Positions 10,061-27,430 of a DNA stretch of 64,000 bases are shown here, piece by piece. The notes beneath the pieces were generated by a model. The model searched no databases, was not told the origin of the DNA, and worked only from the letters and a program-made list of their open reading frames with translations. Every line of letters begins with the position of its first letter. The stretch's first letter is position 1. The position numbers and the translations under genes are program-made. The stretch comes from Hexactinellida sp. DTS-2022 (lineage: Eukaryota > Porifera > Hexactinellida): assembly GCA_028753945.1 (NCBI GenBank), contig JAPNXP010000012.1, forward strand, positions 5,168,501-5,232,500, in the 5' to 3' direction.

Positions 10061-13000
10061 ATGAGCGACCACCACAGACACAGACACCGGTCAGGTTCTC
10101 ACCGCAGTCGGGAGGGGAGTCTCTCCTCCCACTCGAATGGGGGCGGGGGGTCCGCGCGGCCCAGGAGGAACTACAAACTCATCAGCGACCCGTCTGTCGA
10201 CATGAGCGCTCCGGAGAAGGTCTACAGATTCGAGGGCGTGGTAGCCGGACACAGTCCGATCGCAGACCCGCTCGACCCCAGGGCCAGAGGGGGCCGCTTC
10301 GTGCTCGGAGCGAGGGAGTTCCCGGTCCCTCGGTTCGTGTACGACGAGTTCTCGATAGGCGACCCGCCCCAGAGGGACGTGTTTATCTCGGGCATCAACG
10401 ACAACCTGCGAGAGGACGACATCACCAAGCTGTGCCATAAGATGGGGGAGGTGCACTCGGTGCAGGTGTACTACCATCCCGAGCGAAAGGCGCACTTGGG
10501 AGCTGCGACCGTCTCCTTTCTGAGGAGCACAGGGGCCACGCGAGCGCTGGAGGAACTCAACGGCAAGAAAATGATGGGACAGTGTCTGCAGGTGACTATA
10601 ACGTTACGATACACCACGTGTTGTACACACGCTATGCTCGCTTTGCTTGTAGTATTATTCTGGTTGCACTATAAGTGCGGGTAGTAACTTCTGACTCTAG
10701 GTGCAGATGGATGACAACGGGGAGATCGCCGCTGGCTACAAGAAGAGCAAACTGTCCACGCAGCCCACCGTCTCCAACACGCAGTCTTCCCAGCCGCACC
10801 CCAGCGACCCGCGCTCTGCCACTCTCCCCAAGCCCAGCTCCACCTCCCAGGCCCCCCTCACCCCGCAGAGCGCCACGCCCGCCCCCCTCTTTCCCCCGGC
10901 AGAGCTGCTGGCATTCATGCAGGCCAACCTCTCGCCCTTCCTCCCGCTCCTGGCCTCGGCCCAGGCGCAGGCCGCGGAGCTCAAAGACCCGAGCAGTCTA
11001 GAGGCGCGACTCGAGAAGCTCAAGGTGCAGGGTCTGTTCCCGATCCCGCCCACGCTGTCCCCCCCTCCCCCTCCCCCCCCGGCAATTGACCCCCTCCGTC
11101 TCCTCTCTTCCGAGACTTCTCTGCGGATCCTCAACCCCCCGCCCCCGCCGCCCCCCGTGGCCTCTCCCCCCAAGCCCCCGCCCCTCCCCAAGCAGAAGAC
11201 GCCTCCCTCCGACTCCAAACACAACTCCGCTCACAGCAAGGACCGTCCCAACAAGAAGAGCAACCACCACGCCCACTCGCCCTCCCCCCCGCCCCCCCAC
11301 GGGTCCCAGCGGCACCACTACAGTCCGTCTCGGGACCGGGACAGACCCCGGGAGCGGCCGCGGGACCGGGGCTGGGGCCGCGTCCGTCTCAAGAGCAGAG
11401 ACCGCGAGCGCAGCAGATACAAGTCCCGCGAGAGAGAGCGGCACTACGAGGTCGACAAGAGTCGCGAAGAGAAAGACAGATACCGGAGAGGCAGCAACAG
11501 TCCCCACTCACACAGGAGGTCCCGCGCCTACCCGCCGATGAGCCACGCCTCTTTCAACACCTGCAGACACAGCCCTCCCCTCTCCCACGCCTCCATTTCC
11601 GCCCACAGCCACAAGCAGCACTCGCGCCACCAGCTGAGTCGTTCCTCCAAGCACTCCACCCCCTCGCGACACGACAACGTGCCCTACCAGGCCATCTCAG
11701 ACGTCTCCTCGGACGAGAGCAACAAACTCGCGAAATCTCACACCTCGGAGCCCAACACCTCCAGCAAGGAGCAGGGCACCCCTGCCCCTCCCGCGGCGGG
11801 GGAGGAGGACATGGAGCTGGACCCGGAGGTGGGCGAGACGGCCCCCGTCATCGAGCTGTTCCAGCCGCAGCAGAAACTCAAACAGGACCAACTCACAGAC
11901 CTGCAGAAGCTCCTCCAGGTCACACAGGTACGAGCATTCCTTAGCGCCTAACAGGTTGTTATTGCATTTATGTAGGCTCCCCAGAGTGTGGTGATTCAGC
12001 TCTGCCTGCAGTCTCTGCTGACTGCTATGAACAGCACGCAGCAGCTGCAGACTCCCTTCCCCGCGAATAAGCCCCCCTCCCCAGTCCCTCCCCCCGTCGC
12101 GTCCCCCCGCCCCGCCCCCTCCTGTCCGGACCTGGACCCGGGGCAGATCGCGGAGCTGCTCCGCTGCCCGCTCCCCCCTGCCCCCCCTGGGGGTACGCCC
12201 TCTGGGCTCTCCAGGCGGAGACAGCTGAGCCCCATGCACCCCATCCCCGAGACGCAAGCCGATGACGTCAGAAACCGGCTGCTGCTGCGACTGACGCACG
12301 AGCTGCGCTCCGTTCTGCACAAAGACATCAGCAAGCGGCTGGTCGAGCAGACCGCCTACAAGAGCTTCGAGACGCACTGGGAACAGCTGGACACCCGGTT
12401 CGACATATACGGACCCCAGGCCCGGAAGGGCGGGTCCAGCTCCGGGTCCAAGGCCCAGGAGCTGCCCAGTCCCCTCAAGAGCGACGGCACCGGCAGCAAG
12501 CACAGAGCGTCGGTGGGCCTGCAGTCCCCCGTGCGCGCGCAGCCGCCCGCCAGATACAAGATCCCGCTGCTGGCGGGGCTGAAACAGCAGCGCCGGAGCC
12601 TGAGCAACATGAACCGGGGCCGCCGGCCGGACGGCAGGGGCGGGGCCTCGCGCCGGGGCCGGGGCCGGGAGGAGGAGCGGAGGGAGCACGGCCGGAGGGA
12701 CAGACGCAGGAGCGCGTCGAGCAACGACGAGTCTCCCGACTCCTCCGAGAGAAAGAAACACACGAAGCCAATCAAACGGGTTGTTTCCTCTTCCTCTGAG
12801 GCAGAGAGGGCCGACACGTCCGCACACAAGTTAGACGCCTCTCTCACTGCCGCCTCTTCCAGCAGCAGCAGCAGCAGTAGTAGTAGCAGCTCCGAGTACT
12901 CCTCCCAGTCCGAGTCCGAGCGGGAGACGGACCCCAAGGCCCCCTCGCCCTACCCCGCCTCCGTAGACACCAGCGCTGAGATAAGCTCTGCGAAGCTAGG

Positions 13001-14231
13001 AGAGGCTCTGCTGCTGGAACCCCTCACAGACAGCCAGAGAGCGGGCGACCGGAAGGAGACCCCGGAGCTGGCCCCCGCTCAGCAGAAGAGAGCCTCCCCG
13101 AGAGAGGACTCAGACTCAGACTTCGGCGCCACCTACAGCCCGCCCCCGCCCGTCAAGACGGATGGCGCCTATTCCTGGAACCTCGCCGGGGGCGAGTCGG
13201 GCCCCGCTGCCTTCTCCGCCAACGACCCGGCCTCCTGGAGCAAGGACCCCGCCTTCCTGAAGAAGTACGCCCCCGCGCTCAAGCGACAGCAGCCGCCGCA
13301 GAGCCGGCGCTTCCCGAGACGGCCCCCCTGGGAGCAGGGCCGTCTGCGGGACCGCTTTCTCGAGGAGGGCGGCTTCGACGAGGAGGACACGAGGATGCTG
13401 CAATACGCATTCGTGCGAATGAAGTCGGAGAACAGTCTCCTGCTCAAGAGCGTTAACTACGCGTACCACCCGACCAAGCCCGAGGCCTGTCTGCCCGCGC
13501 TCGCCCTGAAGGAGCAGCTGCCGCAAATAAAGCGGAAGCGGAACCCCAAGCAGGCCCCGCCCCCCCTGGCCACGAGGGAGCACCTGACCGGCTCCGTCCG
13601 GACGGAGGGCCTCTACCGACTGACCCCGCAGGAGAAGCTGGCACAGCGGGGGCAGCTGGGGAACACGGAGCGACTCAGGGGCTGGAAGGAGAACTTTGAC
13701 GTCATACAGACCTCCAGGGACTCTCGGGCCACGCAGAGACGCCTGGCCACAGAGCTGGGCTGGGCGGATATAAACAGCGATTTCGCGAAAAACCTCAGAA
13801 CGCGGAAGAAAATGCTCTGCTTCGCTAAGTCCACAATCCACAACTGGGGCCTCTTCACGCTGGAACCCATAGCAGTGGACGAGCTGGTTATCGAGTACAT
13901 CGGGGAATGCATTCGGTCCTCAATCGGAGATGTGAGGGAGAGGCGGTACTTGGAGGTGGGCATCGGCTGCTCGTACATGTTCCGCGTGGATTACGACTAC
14001 ATTATAGACGCTACCAAGAAGGGAAACCTAGCGAGATTCATAAACCACAGCTGCGACCCAAACTGCTACGCTAAGATTATCCCAGTCGGGACCGAGAAAC
14101 GAATAGCCATCTACTCCAAGCGGGATATCGAGGTAAACGAAGAAATCACTTATGATTACAAATTCCCACTCGAAGACGAGAAAATTCCCTGTTACTGTGG
14201 AGCAACCGCGTGTAGGGGGACATTAAATTGA
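10061..14231 (+). CDS. SETD1: SETD1-type histone H3K4 methyltransferase, three exons
   Basis: Catalytic subunit of the Set1/COMPASS complex. Exons 10061-10591, 10701-11927 and 11976-14231 join in phase 0 and give 1,337 residues. An N-terminal RRM spans roughly residues 105-180 (DVFISGINDNL, GAATVSFL). It is followed by a long Pro-, Ser- and Arg-rich disordered region with RD/RE repeats and a 15-residue serine run. Near the C-terminus come an N-SET region and the SET domain with IHNWGLFTLEPI, the SAM-binding RFINHSCDPNC, EEITYDYKF and the post-SET cysteines CYCGATACRGTLN. The protein is shorter than human SETD1A/B (about 1,700-1,970 residues). Base composition is very GC-rich, unlike the flanks. 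Confidence 0.96.
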
Positions 14232-14666
14232 GGTCAATGAGCGTACATCCAATTAAATTCAATCTGCAGTGCGGACTACCACGAGGTCCGATCCACTCAA
14301 GGAATATTTTAAAAATCACCAATTTATCCGATTATACAACAACTATATTTGTATTCCAGTTACTGTGTCTTGGTGGTTGAAATGATTTTAGCTCATTAAA
14401 CTCACGCTTTGTATAGCATACATGCCTTCACGGGATATGGGTATGATAAGGGAATATAATTTATTCTGATAAATTGGGAAATCCAAAAAATACATGAATA
14501 ATTTATTGAAAGAAGAAATGGAAATTCAAGGGTAATGAGATTCTATTGTATTATCACATTACGGAAAAGGTACCACGAATACTGAGCTTATAACGTTGTT
14601 TCGCAACGCTGAATAGTACCAGTTTGACGTTTGGTACGATCCGTAGTAACGCGAGGGCTGCGAGTT
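14232..14666. other. Intergenic region SETD1-MIER
   Basis: AT-rich spacer holding the SETD1 3' end and the upstream region of the next gene. I see no other element here. Confidence 0.5.
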
Positions 14667-15359
14667 ATGGCGGACTCCTGCAGTGAGGACAGCATGGACG
14701 GGTTTATGCAGTTGCGCAGCAGCTTCTCGGCTGCCAAGCTGTACCTCACGAGGGGACGCGACAACAAGCAGAAGGAGGTACGCGTAGGCGACGAGTATCA
14801 GGCCAGTATTCTCCCGTACGTTAAACGTGACAGCTGTTCCTCGCAACAGGAGGGCACACGAGTTATGTGGGTCCCTACTCAGTGCGACGAGGACACGCTC
14901 CGTGACTACCTGTACAGAGCATGTCTCGTGCTGGGCGACTGCGGCAGAGAAGTGCTGCCGCTAGGAAAGCAGTGCAGGGACGACGAACTGGCACTCTACT
15001 ACCTGCACCGGAGCGGACACAAGAGTCTGAAGGCCCTGAAGGAGATGCGGAGCTGCTCGCAGGTCGAGGGGGGGCTGGACCCGGAGAGGCACTTCCGACA
15101 GGTCGAGGCCTGGAGCGAGGAGGACTGCGGAAAGTTCGAAGCGGGGCTCCGGAAGCACTGGAAGAACTTCTATGAAGTCCAGAGGGAAATGCTGCCCCAC
15201 CGACGGCTCCAGGAAGTAGTGGAGTTCTACTATTTCTGGAAGAAAAGCGAGAGGTTCGAGGACTTCTTGCAGCGGAGCAGGAAGAAGAAAGGGGTCGCCG
15301 CCCCGGTGCAGGGGCCCGACAAGGACCTCGGGGGGACAGGTGTAGATAGAGACTCGTAG
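14667..15359 (+). CDS. MIER-like ELM2-SANT corepressor protein
   Basis: Single-exon protein of 230 residues. ELM2-SANT proteins recruit and activate class I histone deacetylases. The ELM2 segment starts near residue 42 with VRVGDEYQASILPY and runs through MWVPTQCDEDTL. The SANT domain spans about residues 145-195, with WSEEDCGKFEAGL and VVEFYYFWKKSERFEDF. The KSER stretch favours the MIER family over RCOR or MTA. At 230 residues it is short for MIER proteins (about 500), lacking the long acidic and C-terminal parts. I use the ATG at 14667; an upstream in-frame start would need a non-ATG codon. TENT2 begins 95 bp downstream. Confidence 0.8.
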   Translation: MADSCSEDSMDGFMQLRSSFSAAKLYLTRGRDNKQKEVRVGDEYQASILPYVKRDSCSSQQEGTRVMWVPTQCDEDTLRDYLYRACLVLGDCGREVLPLGKQCRDDELALYYLHRSGHKSLKALKEMRSCSQVEGGLDPERHFRQVEAWSEEDCGKFEAGLRKHWKNFYEVQREMLPHRRLQEVVEFYYFWKKSERFEDFLQRSRKKKGVAAPVQGPDKDLGGTGVDRDS

Positions 15360-15454
15360 CTAGCCTTATACTGATAAGTAGCGTTTTAATTTGCTCCAAG
15401 ATTATTAATAGATGTTGTTTTAATTAATTACACTTCTAGAATTATTTTATACCA

Positions 15455-16858
15455 ATGCATTCTCAATTCCCACTCAATCAGGAATTCTCACATTCCTATT
15501 CCCCACGAGTGAGGCCCTATTACAACTCCCGCTACCCGCACCCCGCGCCTCCTATCTCTGTATGGGAGCCCCCCCGCCCCCTCTCCTTCCCTCCGTCCCC
15601 CCAGAGGCCCCCCAAGCCCCAGCGGAGCCTCGCGGACAGACTCGCGCCCCGCCGCAGCCACGGTTCCCAACAGAAAGCCACCGAGCCCGCTGCCCCACGG
15701 GAGCTCATCGAAGTGGATAGCTTACAATCCACGGCTAGAAAGAGAAAGCTGAACTCGAAAGGAGATATTGGGAAGAGAATTAAGCTCTCGCAGGAGGAAT
15801 CGGGAGAGGTCTCTTCCTCTCCCGACGGTCTCACCGTACCCTCGGAATCTCCCAAAGTAGCCGCGCGGACTCCGGACCTCTTCCAGGAGCTCACTTCGGA
15901 TATCCGACACTTCGATATAGACAACTCTCCCTCCCAACAGGACATCAACGTAAAGCTGGACTACTGCAACTTCCTGTCTGACCAGGTATCTCGCTCCATT
16001 CACAGCCCCCGCTTCATTGTGTTCGGCTCCAGTCTGAATGGGTTCTCCACTCAGTCCAGCGACCTGGACATAACTCTGCTGGTCAGCGATGAGGAGCTGC
16101 GAGCCAAGAACCCGCTCAGACGGATACACAGGTCCCTCTGTCGGAACCCCGCCCGCATTAACGAATGTCAGCTGATCGCGGCTAAGGTCCCGATTGTAAT
16201 GTTTGAAGACCTCAGGTACGGATTCGAAGTAGACATCAGCATCAACAACCACTCTGGGATCCGAAACACGTTTCTGCTCCGCACTTACTCGCGGCTAGAC
16301 GCGCGAGTGAGGCCTCTGGTTATCGTAGCGAAGGAGTGGGCCAAGTCTAACAACGTGTGTAACTCTAAGGCCGGGCTCCTGTCGAGCTACGCGCTCAACC
16401 TGATGGTGCTCTTCTTCCTGCAGCATGCCGTGACGCCTCAGGTGTTGCCATCGCTACAGCACTTGTTCCCTGACACCTTTAATGCCTACCTCACTATTGA
16501 CGACATCCAGGGGGTCAATCTGAAGGAGATCTGTAAGAGCTGGTCCTCTGAGAACGAGCAGTCCGTCGGGGAGCTCATCCTAAAGTTCTTCGAGTTCTAC
16601 GCGAACATAGATTTCCGCGGTACGCTCATTTCCGTCCGGACAGGACACCTGCTTGAGCTCTGCAACTGGGATTACGGGACGGGCTACAAGGGGTACATCA
16701 ACATAGAGGAGCCCTACACTCGCGACAACGCGGCTCGCAGCGTATACCTATTGATTCGCTGCAGAGACATCATTAACGAGTTCAAGCGCAAACACAAACA
16801 GCTCTCTGTGAAAGGAAAACCAAAGAACATAAACGCAATATTCTCACGGACCCTTTGA
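15455..16858 (+). CDS. TENT2: GLD2-type cytoplasmic poly(A) polymerase
   Basis: Non-canonical poly(A) polymerase of 467 residues that lengthens mRNA and small-RNA tails in the cytoplasm. Residues 1-150 are Pro- and Ser-rich and disordered. The nucleotidyltransferase core begins near residue 180. The helical turn VFGSSLNGFSTQSSDLDITL carries the first two catalytic aspartates and FEVDISINN the third. The PAP-associated domain follows (YINIEEPYTRDNAARSVY). There is no RNA-binding domain, as in GLD2, which relies on partner proteins. The gap to the MIER stop is only 95 bp, has no AATAAA, and contains a tract ending acttctag shortly before the ATG. Confidence 0.92.
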   Translation: MHSQFPLNQEFSHSYSPRVRPYYNSRYPHPAPPISVWEPPRPLSFPPSPQRPPKPQRSLADRLAPRRSHGSQQKATEPAAPRELIEVDSLQSTARKRKLNSKGDIGKRIKLSQEESGEVSSSPDGLTVPSESPKVAARTPDLFQELTSDIRHFDIDNSPSQQDINVKLDYCNFLSDQVSRSIHSPRFIVFGSSLNGFSTQSSDLDITLLVSDEELRAKNPLRRIHRSLCRNPARINECQLIAAKVPIVMFEDLRYGFEVDISINNHSGIRNTFLLRTYSRLDARVRPLVIVAKEWAKSNNVCNSKAGLLSSYALNLMVLFFLQHAVTPQVLPSLQHLFPDTFNAYLTIDDIQGVNLKEICKSWSSENEQSVGELILKFFEFYANIDFRGTLISVRTGHLLELCNWDYGTGYKGYINIEEPYTRDNAARSVYLLIRCRDIINEFKRKHKQLSVKGKPKNINAIFSRTL

Positions 16859-17080
16859 AGCAAATCTGGTGATTCTTCTGGCAATATTCTTTTTGTAAAC
16901 ATTGCACTGAAATTTGTACTAACGCTACAGCAACAGGCTCCATAGAGTAGTTGATGTTGTCGGTATACATAGTATATTCATTAAAATTGAATTTATACAA
17001 TGTAACTTTTTGCTGCTAGCAAAGATATCTTATTATGTTATTGAATATTTATTTGACGTCATAACTAAGTCGCTAGTGTG

Positions 17081-19683
17081 ATGTACAGCTTGAGCGCTCA
17101 GCTGGTGGGACACACGGCAGACGTGCGAGCCCTCGCGCACACTTCTGACGGGAGAATCGTGTCTACCTCCCGTGACGTCACTTGTCGCGTGTGGCGGCGG
17201 AGCGAGACCTCCCCCTGCGACTACGAGGAGCAACAGACCCTGCAGGGCCACACTCGGTACATAATAGCCGTCTGCGTTATTCCGAGGGAATTCGCACAGG
17301 CCATAGTGCCGACCGCAAGCGGAGATCTGATAGCAACTGGCAGCAACGACCAGCTGATCAACCTCTACTCGCTCGCCTCGGACGAGCCGCTCCTCAACCC
17401 GATTGCTGTGTTTAAGGGCCACACGAACACGGTCTGCTGTCTCGGCTTCCACAGAGGCTGTCTCCTCTCCAGCTCCTGGGACGGGACCTGTCGGATCTGG
17501 AGGGACGCAGCCGCCTTCACAGAGCTGAAGGGACACAGCACGACCGTCTGGTGCGTGGTGGGCGTGCCGGACACCGAGCTCCTGCTCAGCGCCTCAGGGG
17601 ACAGGACCATACGTCTATGGGACATGCAGGTACAGCTCTGTTGCCTGTAATGGGACATAGCTAATGCCAGTCGTGTTGTTAGGGCGTGTGCCGAATGCAG
17701 TATGACGGACACCAGGACGCAGTGAGGAGCATCCTACCTCTGGATGACAGCACATTCCTGTCTGCCAGCAACGACAGTCTTATCATTCATTGGAACCTGC
17801 ACTCGCGCCAGAGGCTCCGTACTTTCTCGGGGCACGAGTCGCTCATCTACCAGCTGTTCCCTCTCCCCTCCAAAGAGGGGTTCGTGTCTGTGGGGGAGGA
17901 CAAGTCCCTGCGTGTCTGGAGCTACGCGGAGACGGCGCCCAAGGAGACCCTACGTCACCCGGCCATCTCCGTGTGGGCCGTCACGGCTCTGCCCAACGGG
18001 GACGTCGTGACGGGCAGCAGCGACGGGCTGGTGCGCGTGTTCTCCAGGGACCCGGACAGACGGGCCCCGGCCGAGGTGCTCGAGCAGTACCACGAGCTGT
18101 GCCAGTCCTCTGCGACCATGGATAAGATAGACGCGCGAGAGCTGCCCGGGCTGCAGGCGCTCGCCACGCCCGGAAAGTTCGACCGCGAAAACAAACTGGT
18201 GAACAACCAGGGACTGGCGGAGGTGTTCCAGTGGAGCGAGAAGGACGGGAAGTGGAGCAGCATGGGGGAGGCGATGGGCTCCTCTGTGGGCGGGACTGGA
18301 CCCAAGACGGAGCCCGTGTCTGCGAGCAACAAGACCATGCTGAATGGGGAGGAGTTCGACCAGGTGATCGACGTAGACGTGCGGGAGGGCGTGAAGCCAA
18401 TGAAGCTCGGATTCAACTACGCGGACGACCCCTGGACGGTGGCGCAGAAGTTCATCTGGAAGCACGGAATGTCCCAATTGTTCCTGGACCAGATCGCTGA
18501 GTTTATCGCTGAGAACCAGAAGAAATCCGGCGTCTCTCCTGACGCTTCCTCTTTCTCAGATCCCTACAGCGGCGCTAACAGATACATCCCCGGGTCCTCT
18601 GCCGCCCCCCCGGCCGACCCCGCCACTCAAGTGGACCCCTACTCCGGCGCCGGCAGGTATATCCCGGGCTCCTCCTCCCTTCCCGTCTCAGTCAGCGCCT
18701 ACATATCCGTACCCCCCGACCCCCCCATTACGCGCTTCTCCGGATACGCCCCCGCCCCCCTGGCCTCCCTCCCCCTCCCCCCCGCCCCTGCTCACCCGAG
18801 ACACCTCCCCTCCAACCTGCCCGCGCACTACACGCGGAGGCCCCGACGCACCCCCGACAACCCGCTGCCCCCCGCCCCCTTCTCAACAGCTGACAACAAG
18901 TTCTACCCCAAGCGCGAGTTCCAGCTGTTCTCCGCCACGGAGCCAGATAAGATCCTGGAGAAGCTGGCCGCTCTCGACTCCGAGGGCTCCCTCTCCCCCG
19001 ACTCTCTCGCAGACATAAACGCCGTACTAACCTCGCAAGAGTTCGACCCCCGCAAGCTCCACTCGCTGGTAGCGCCCCTCTACTGGCCGCCCGAGAGGTC
19101 CTTTATCGCGCTTGACATAATCCGCGTGGCGCTGCTCGCGCCCTGCGGCAACAGGTACTACGCGGAAGAGGAGGGGGAGGGACTGTTACACCTGCTCCTC
19201 TACTCGCTGCCGGCCGGGGGCGAGGCCGCCTGCAGGTACCTGGGGCTCTACATGAACGCGCTCAGCAACCTGTTCGCACACAGGCCGGGGCAGTACCTTA
19301 TGGAGCACACCTTCGATCAGACGATCCCCCGGCTAATCCAACTGCTGCACGAACAGACCGCGCCCAGGGTACAGCTGGGCATAAGCACTGTCTGTCTCAA
19401 CTACTGCTTGGTGGCCACTGCGATAAAGAGCGATCAGCTGTTCTCTCTCTGCGGGAGACTCATCAGAGACCTCTTCTCAAACGCTAAGAACGAGGAAGCG
19501 CAGTTCCGCACTTTGGTAGCGTTCGGACACCTGGCTACCCTGGCACCTGAAGGGATCATGGACCTGGTTACCAACCCCGAGGTGGCAGCTGTCGTGGAGT
19601 CCCTCGCGGCAATGCACAGCGTGCCTAAGATATCCGAGTGTGCCAACTTGCTGCAAGTGCTGCTGAAGAGCAAGCAGAAGTAG
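17081..19683 (+). CDS. PLAA: PLAA (Doa1/Ufd3), two exons
   Basis: Ubiquitin-binding cofactor of p97/VCP (Ufd3/Doa1 in yeast). Exons 17081-17629 and 17683-19683 join in phase 0 and give 849 residues. WD40 repeats fill residues 1-290 (GHTADVRAL, GHTNTVCCL, GDRTIRLWDM). The PFU ubiquitin-binding domain lies near 325-440. A linker holds the repeated DPYSGANRYIPGSS / DPYSGAGRYIPGSS motif and a Pro-rich segment, and the C-terminal PUL domain begins near FYPKREFQLF. The single intron sits in the first quarter of the coding sequence. An AATAAA lies about 110 bp after the stop. Confidence 0.95.
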
Positions 19684-19849
19684 GATTAGTATATTCTGTA
19701 GAGATGTGCATATTAGACTGTTTAATGTTGTTAAGAAGTGGTATACGTAGTACATAGTTAGATGTATCTAGACTCTCAAAACTATGGCAGCAAATAAACA
19801 GGATTAGCGATCTTGACTATAATTGTATTATTTGATCATTAGACTAGGC

Positions 19850-20880
19850 ATGAAGCTTCTATTCTTCTTCATTATCAATGCACTCCTCATTAGTTTAGTT
19901 AGAGGTAAGTTAATGTACTATCTTTGTGGAATATTTACCGTTATAATTCGCTATTAGGGAACTGCACAGCTGCAAACGTGAGCACTTATTCTACGTCAGA
20001 CATCAACCTCTCCTCTCTGACAGTATTCACTGCTGAGTTCTCATTAGAATGCGACCAACAAGTAAGCAAATAGAGTTTTGTAAATTTATATAATACGATA
20101 CTCTGTAACCATTTGTAGGAGAGACTAACTGAGAATTATTTCGTTCAAGTGAATGGAGTTGTGTTGGAGATGGCCAAAGGCACTGACAAATACCAGGTAC
20201 ATTCTAGGGAGACCACTGTACGTACACTGTAATACCGAGTTTGTTAGGTTACTTGGACGAACCAGCACTCTCTAGCTGTTCCTGGCAAATACGAGCTGCA
20301 GGTTTATGATGAAGAGGGCTTCGCACAGTTCCGAAAGGTTTTGTCTATTTTGTTTCATTTCTCATTATTATTGATAATTATTTGTGTTAGGCTCAAAGGT
20401 CTGGATTAGATGAAACGAGTATAAAGCCAATATTCGTAATCAGCATTAATCACCCGGTGAGTGAGCATCCTTATATGTAGACGGTCTATAAAAGCCCATA
20501 CAAATAAGCCAAAAATTTGTAGACCGCTATAAATTCTGTAGACCAAAAGCCCTGCCGTCTATGGGTAATACTAATGTATGTGTAAGAAAACCTGGTCTAG
20601 AAATAGACGGTCTACTTACAAGTTATTTCCCGGTGAGTTATGGCCAATACCTTGCCTATAAAATGGAAAATTCAGGCACTGGTAAGGTAATTTTGTTCAC
20701 CTTTGCAAAACCAGGTTTATACTGAAAAGATGTTGACTGATATACATGGCATTATTTATTTATTTAATGTAGGGAGCGCGCTCACCTAAACCATCCATTC
20801 CAATCGCGACCTATTTCATACTAGCTTTGATTGCTCTAATGTGGTTCGCTTTCATCAACAAATCTCGACTTGTGGAATAG
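19850..20880 (+). CDS. SSR4: SSR4, TRAP-delta subunit of the ER translocon, six exons
   Basis: Delta subunit of the translocon-associated protein complex, an ER membrane protein that assists Sec61-dependent import. Exons 19850-19904, 19958-20061, 20119-20196, 20248-20337, 20391-20456 and 20773-20880 join in consistent phases and give 166 residues (human 173). It has a signal peptide (MKLLFFFIINALLISLVRG), a luminal beta-domain with the motifs KYQVTW, GKYELQVYDEE and RKAQRS, and a C-terminal membrane helix (IATYFILALIALMWFAF). Intron 5 holds a MITE-like insert. No exon is long enough to stand out on its own, so this gene is easy to miss. Confidence 0.93.
20477..20615. mobile_element. Short inverted-repeat element in SSR4 intron 5
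   Basis: The left end reads gtagacggtctat and the right end, reversed, reads gtagaccgtctat. Internal copies of the gtagac motif occur near 20519 and 20538. There is no coding capacity, so it is a probable MITE. Confidence 0.65.
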
Positions 20881-21549
20881 GATCTCACAGCTGCTCAGTA
20901 TATAACATTATTGCTTAGGAAATTGTATATTTGATGCTACTCTGTTAGGATATGCTCGGTATACTGACATAAAATTAAATTATTCATTGGTAAATAGTAA
21001 ATACTACTGGACTCTTAATGGCTAATTTGTATCGAGTACTGTTCCATTAAATACAGTGGATGTCAGTTATAAGAAGATCGTCGGGAACTGTATATAATGT
21101 TCTTATAACCGGCATAAATTATATAGGGTATATGCAACCGTTTTCCAGTAGAATGTTATTATATACGGCATATAGTGTATACAATAAACTCTCGTTATAA
21201 TCGCACGGGTAAGGCAAAATACCGGTTGAGTAGTACTAGGTTTAATGAATTCCCCTAGCCTATACAAATGCATGCAAGTGACTTTCGACGGTAACGGATG
21301 TTCGTATGAACGAGAGCCTGCTAGATTCTTTTAACTGCATTTTATAATTTTTATAACTGTAATAAATAATCGCAATACTACTTGATATAATAGTTATCAC
21401 AAAACAACGATTGAGCTATAGAATAATCAACGATAAAATAGAATACGTAAACTATAAAATAAATAGATCTATTCTCTATAGAGTCTTTCATGAAATCAAA
21501 TTTGAGCGGCGAACTAAGTGGGTTTAACAGTTGCTCAGCTAACTGAATC
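20881..21549. other. Intergenic region SSR4-KDM7 (convergent) with repeats
   Basis: Between two converging genes. It contains a degraded copy (about 21054-21181) of the family at 22512-22668. Next to it lies a fragment at about 21184-21300 sharing ctctcgttata, cccctag and cctatacaaatgcatgc-type words with sequences at 54009-54231 and 57350-57425. No gene is seen. Confidence 0.55.
21054..21181. mobile_element. Degraded MITE, family of 22512-22668
   Basis: It starts after a TA with cagtggatgtcagttataag. It shares gatcgtcgggaactg, cttataaccggcat and aaattatatag with the better-preserved copy at 22512-22668. The right end is eroded. Confidence 0.6.
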
Positions 21550-27349
<5,800 letters not shown>

Positions 27350-27430
27350 TGCCTGTCTGCTTAGCTAATTAGTTAATGTAATAATTGGGAACAATTAAAC
27401 CTGACTCAAAAGCAACAATACAGTAGGCAG

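Noticed and set aside
11697-12827. 376-codon minus-strand frame and other long antisense frames in SETD1, PLAA and TMEM245
   Set aside because: They are shadows caused by GC-rich third positions of the real genes. Their sequences are low-complexity Arg/Gly/Leu with no family match.
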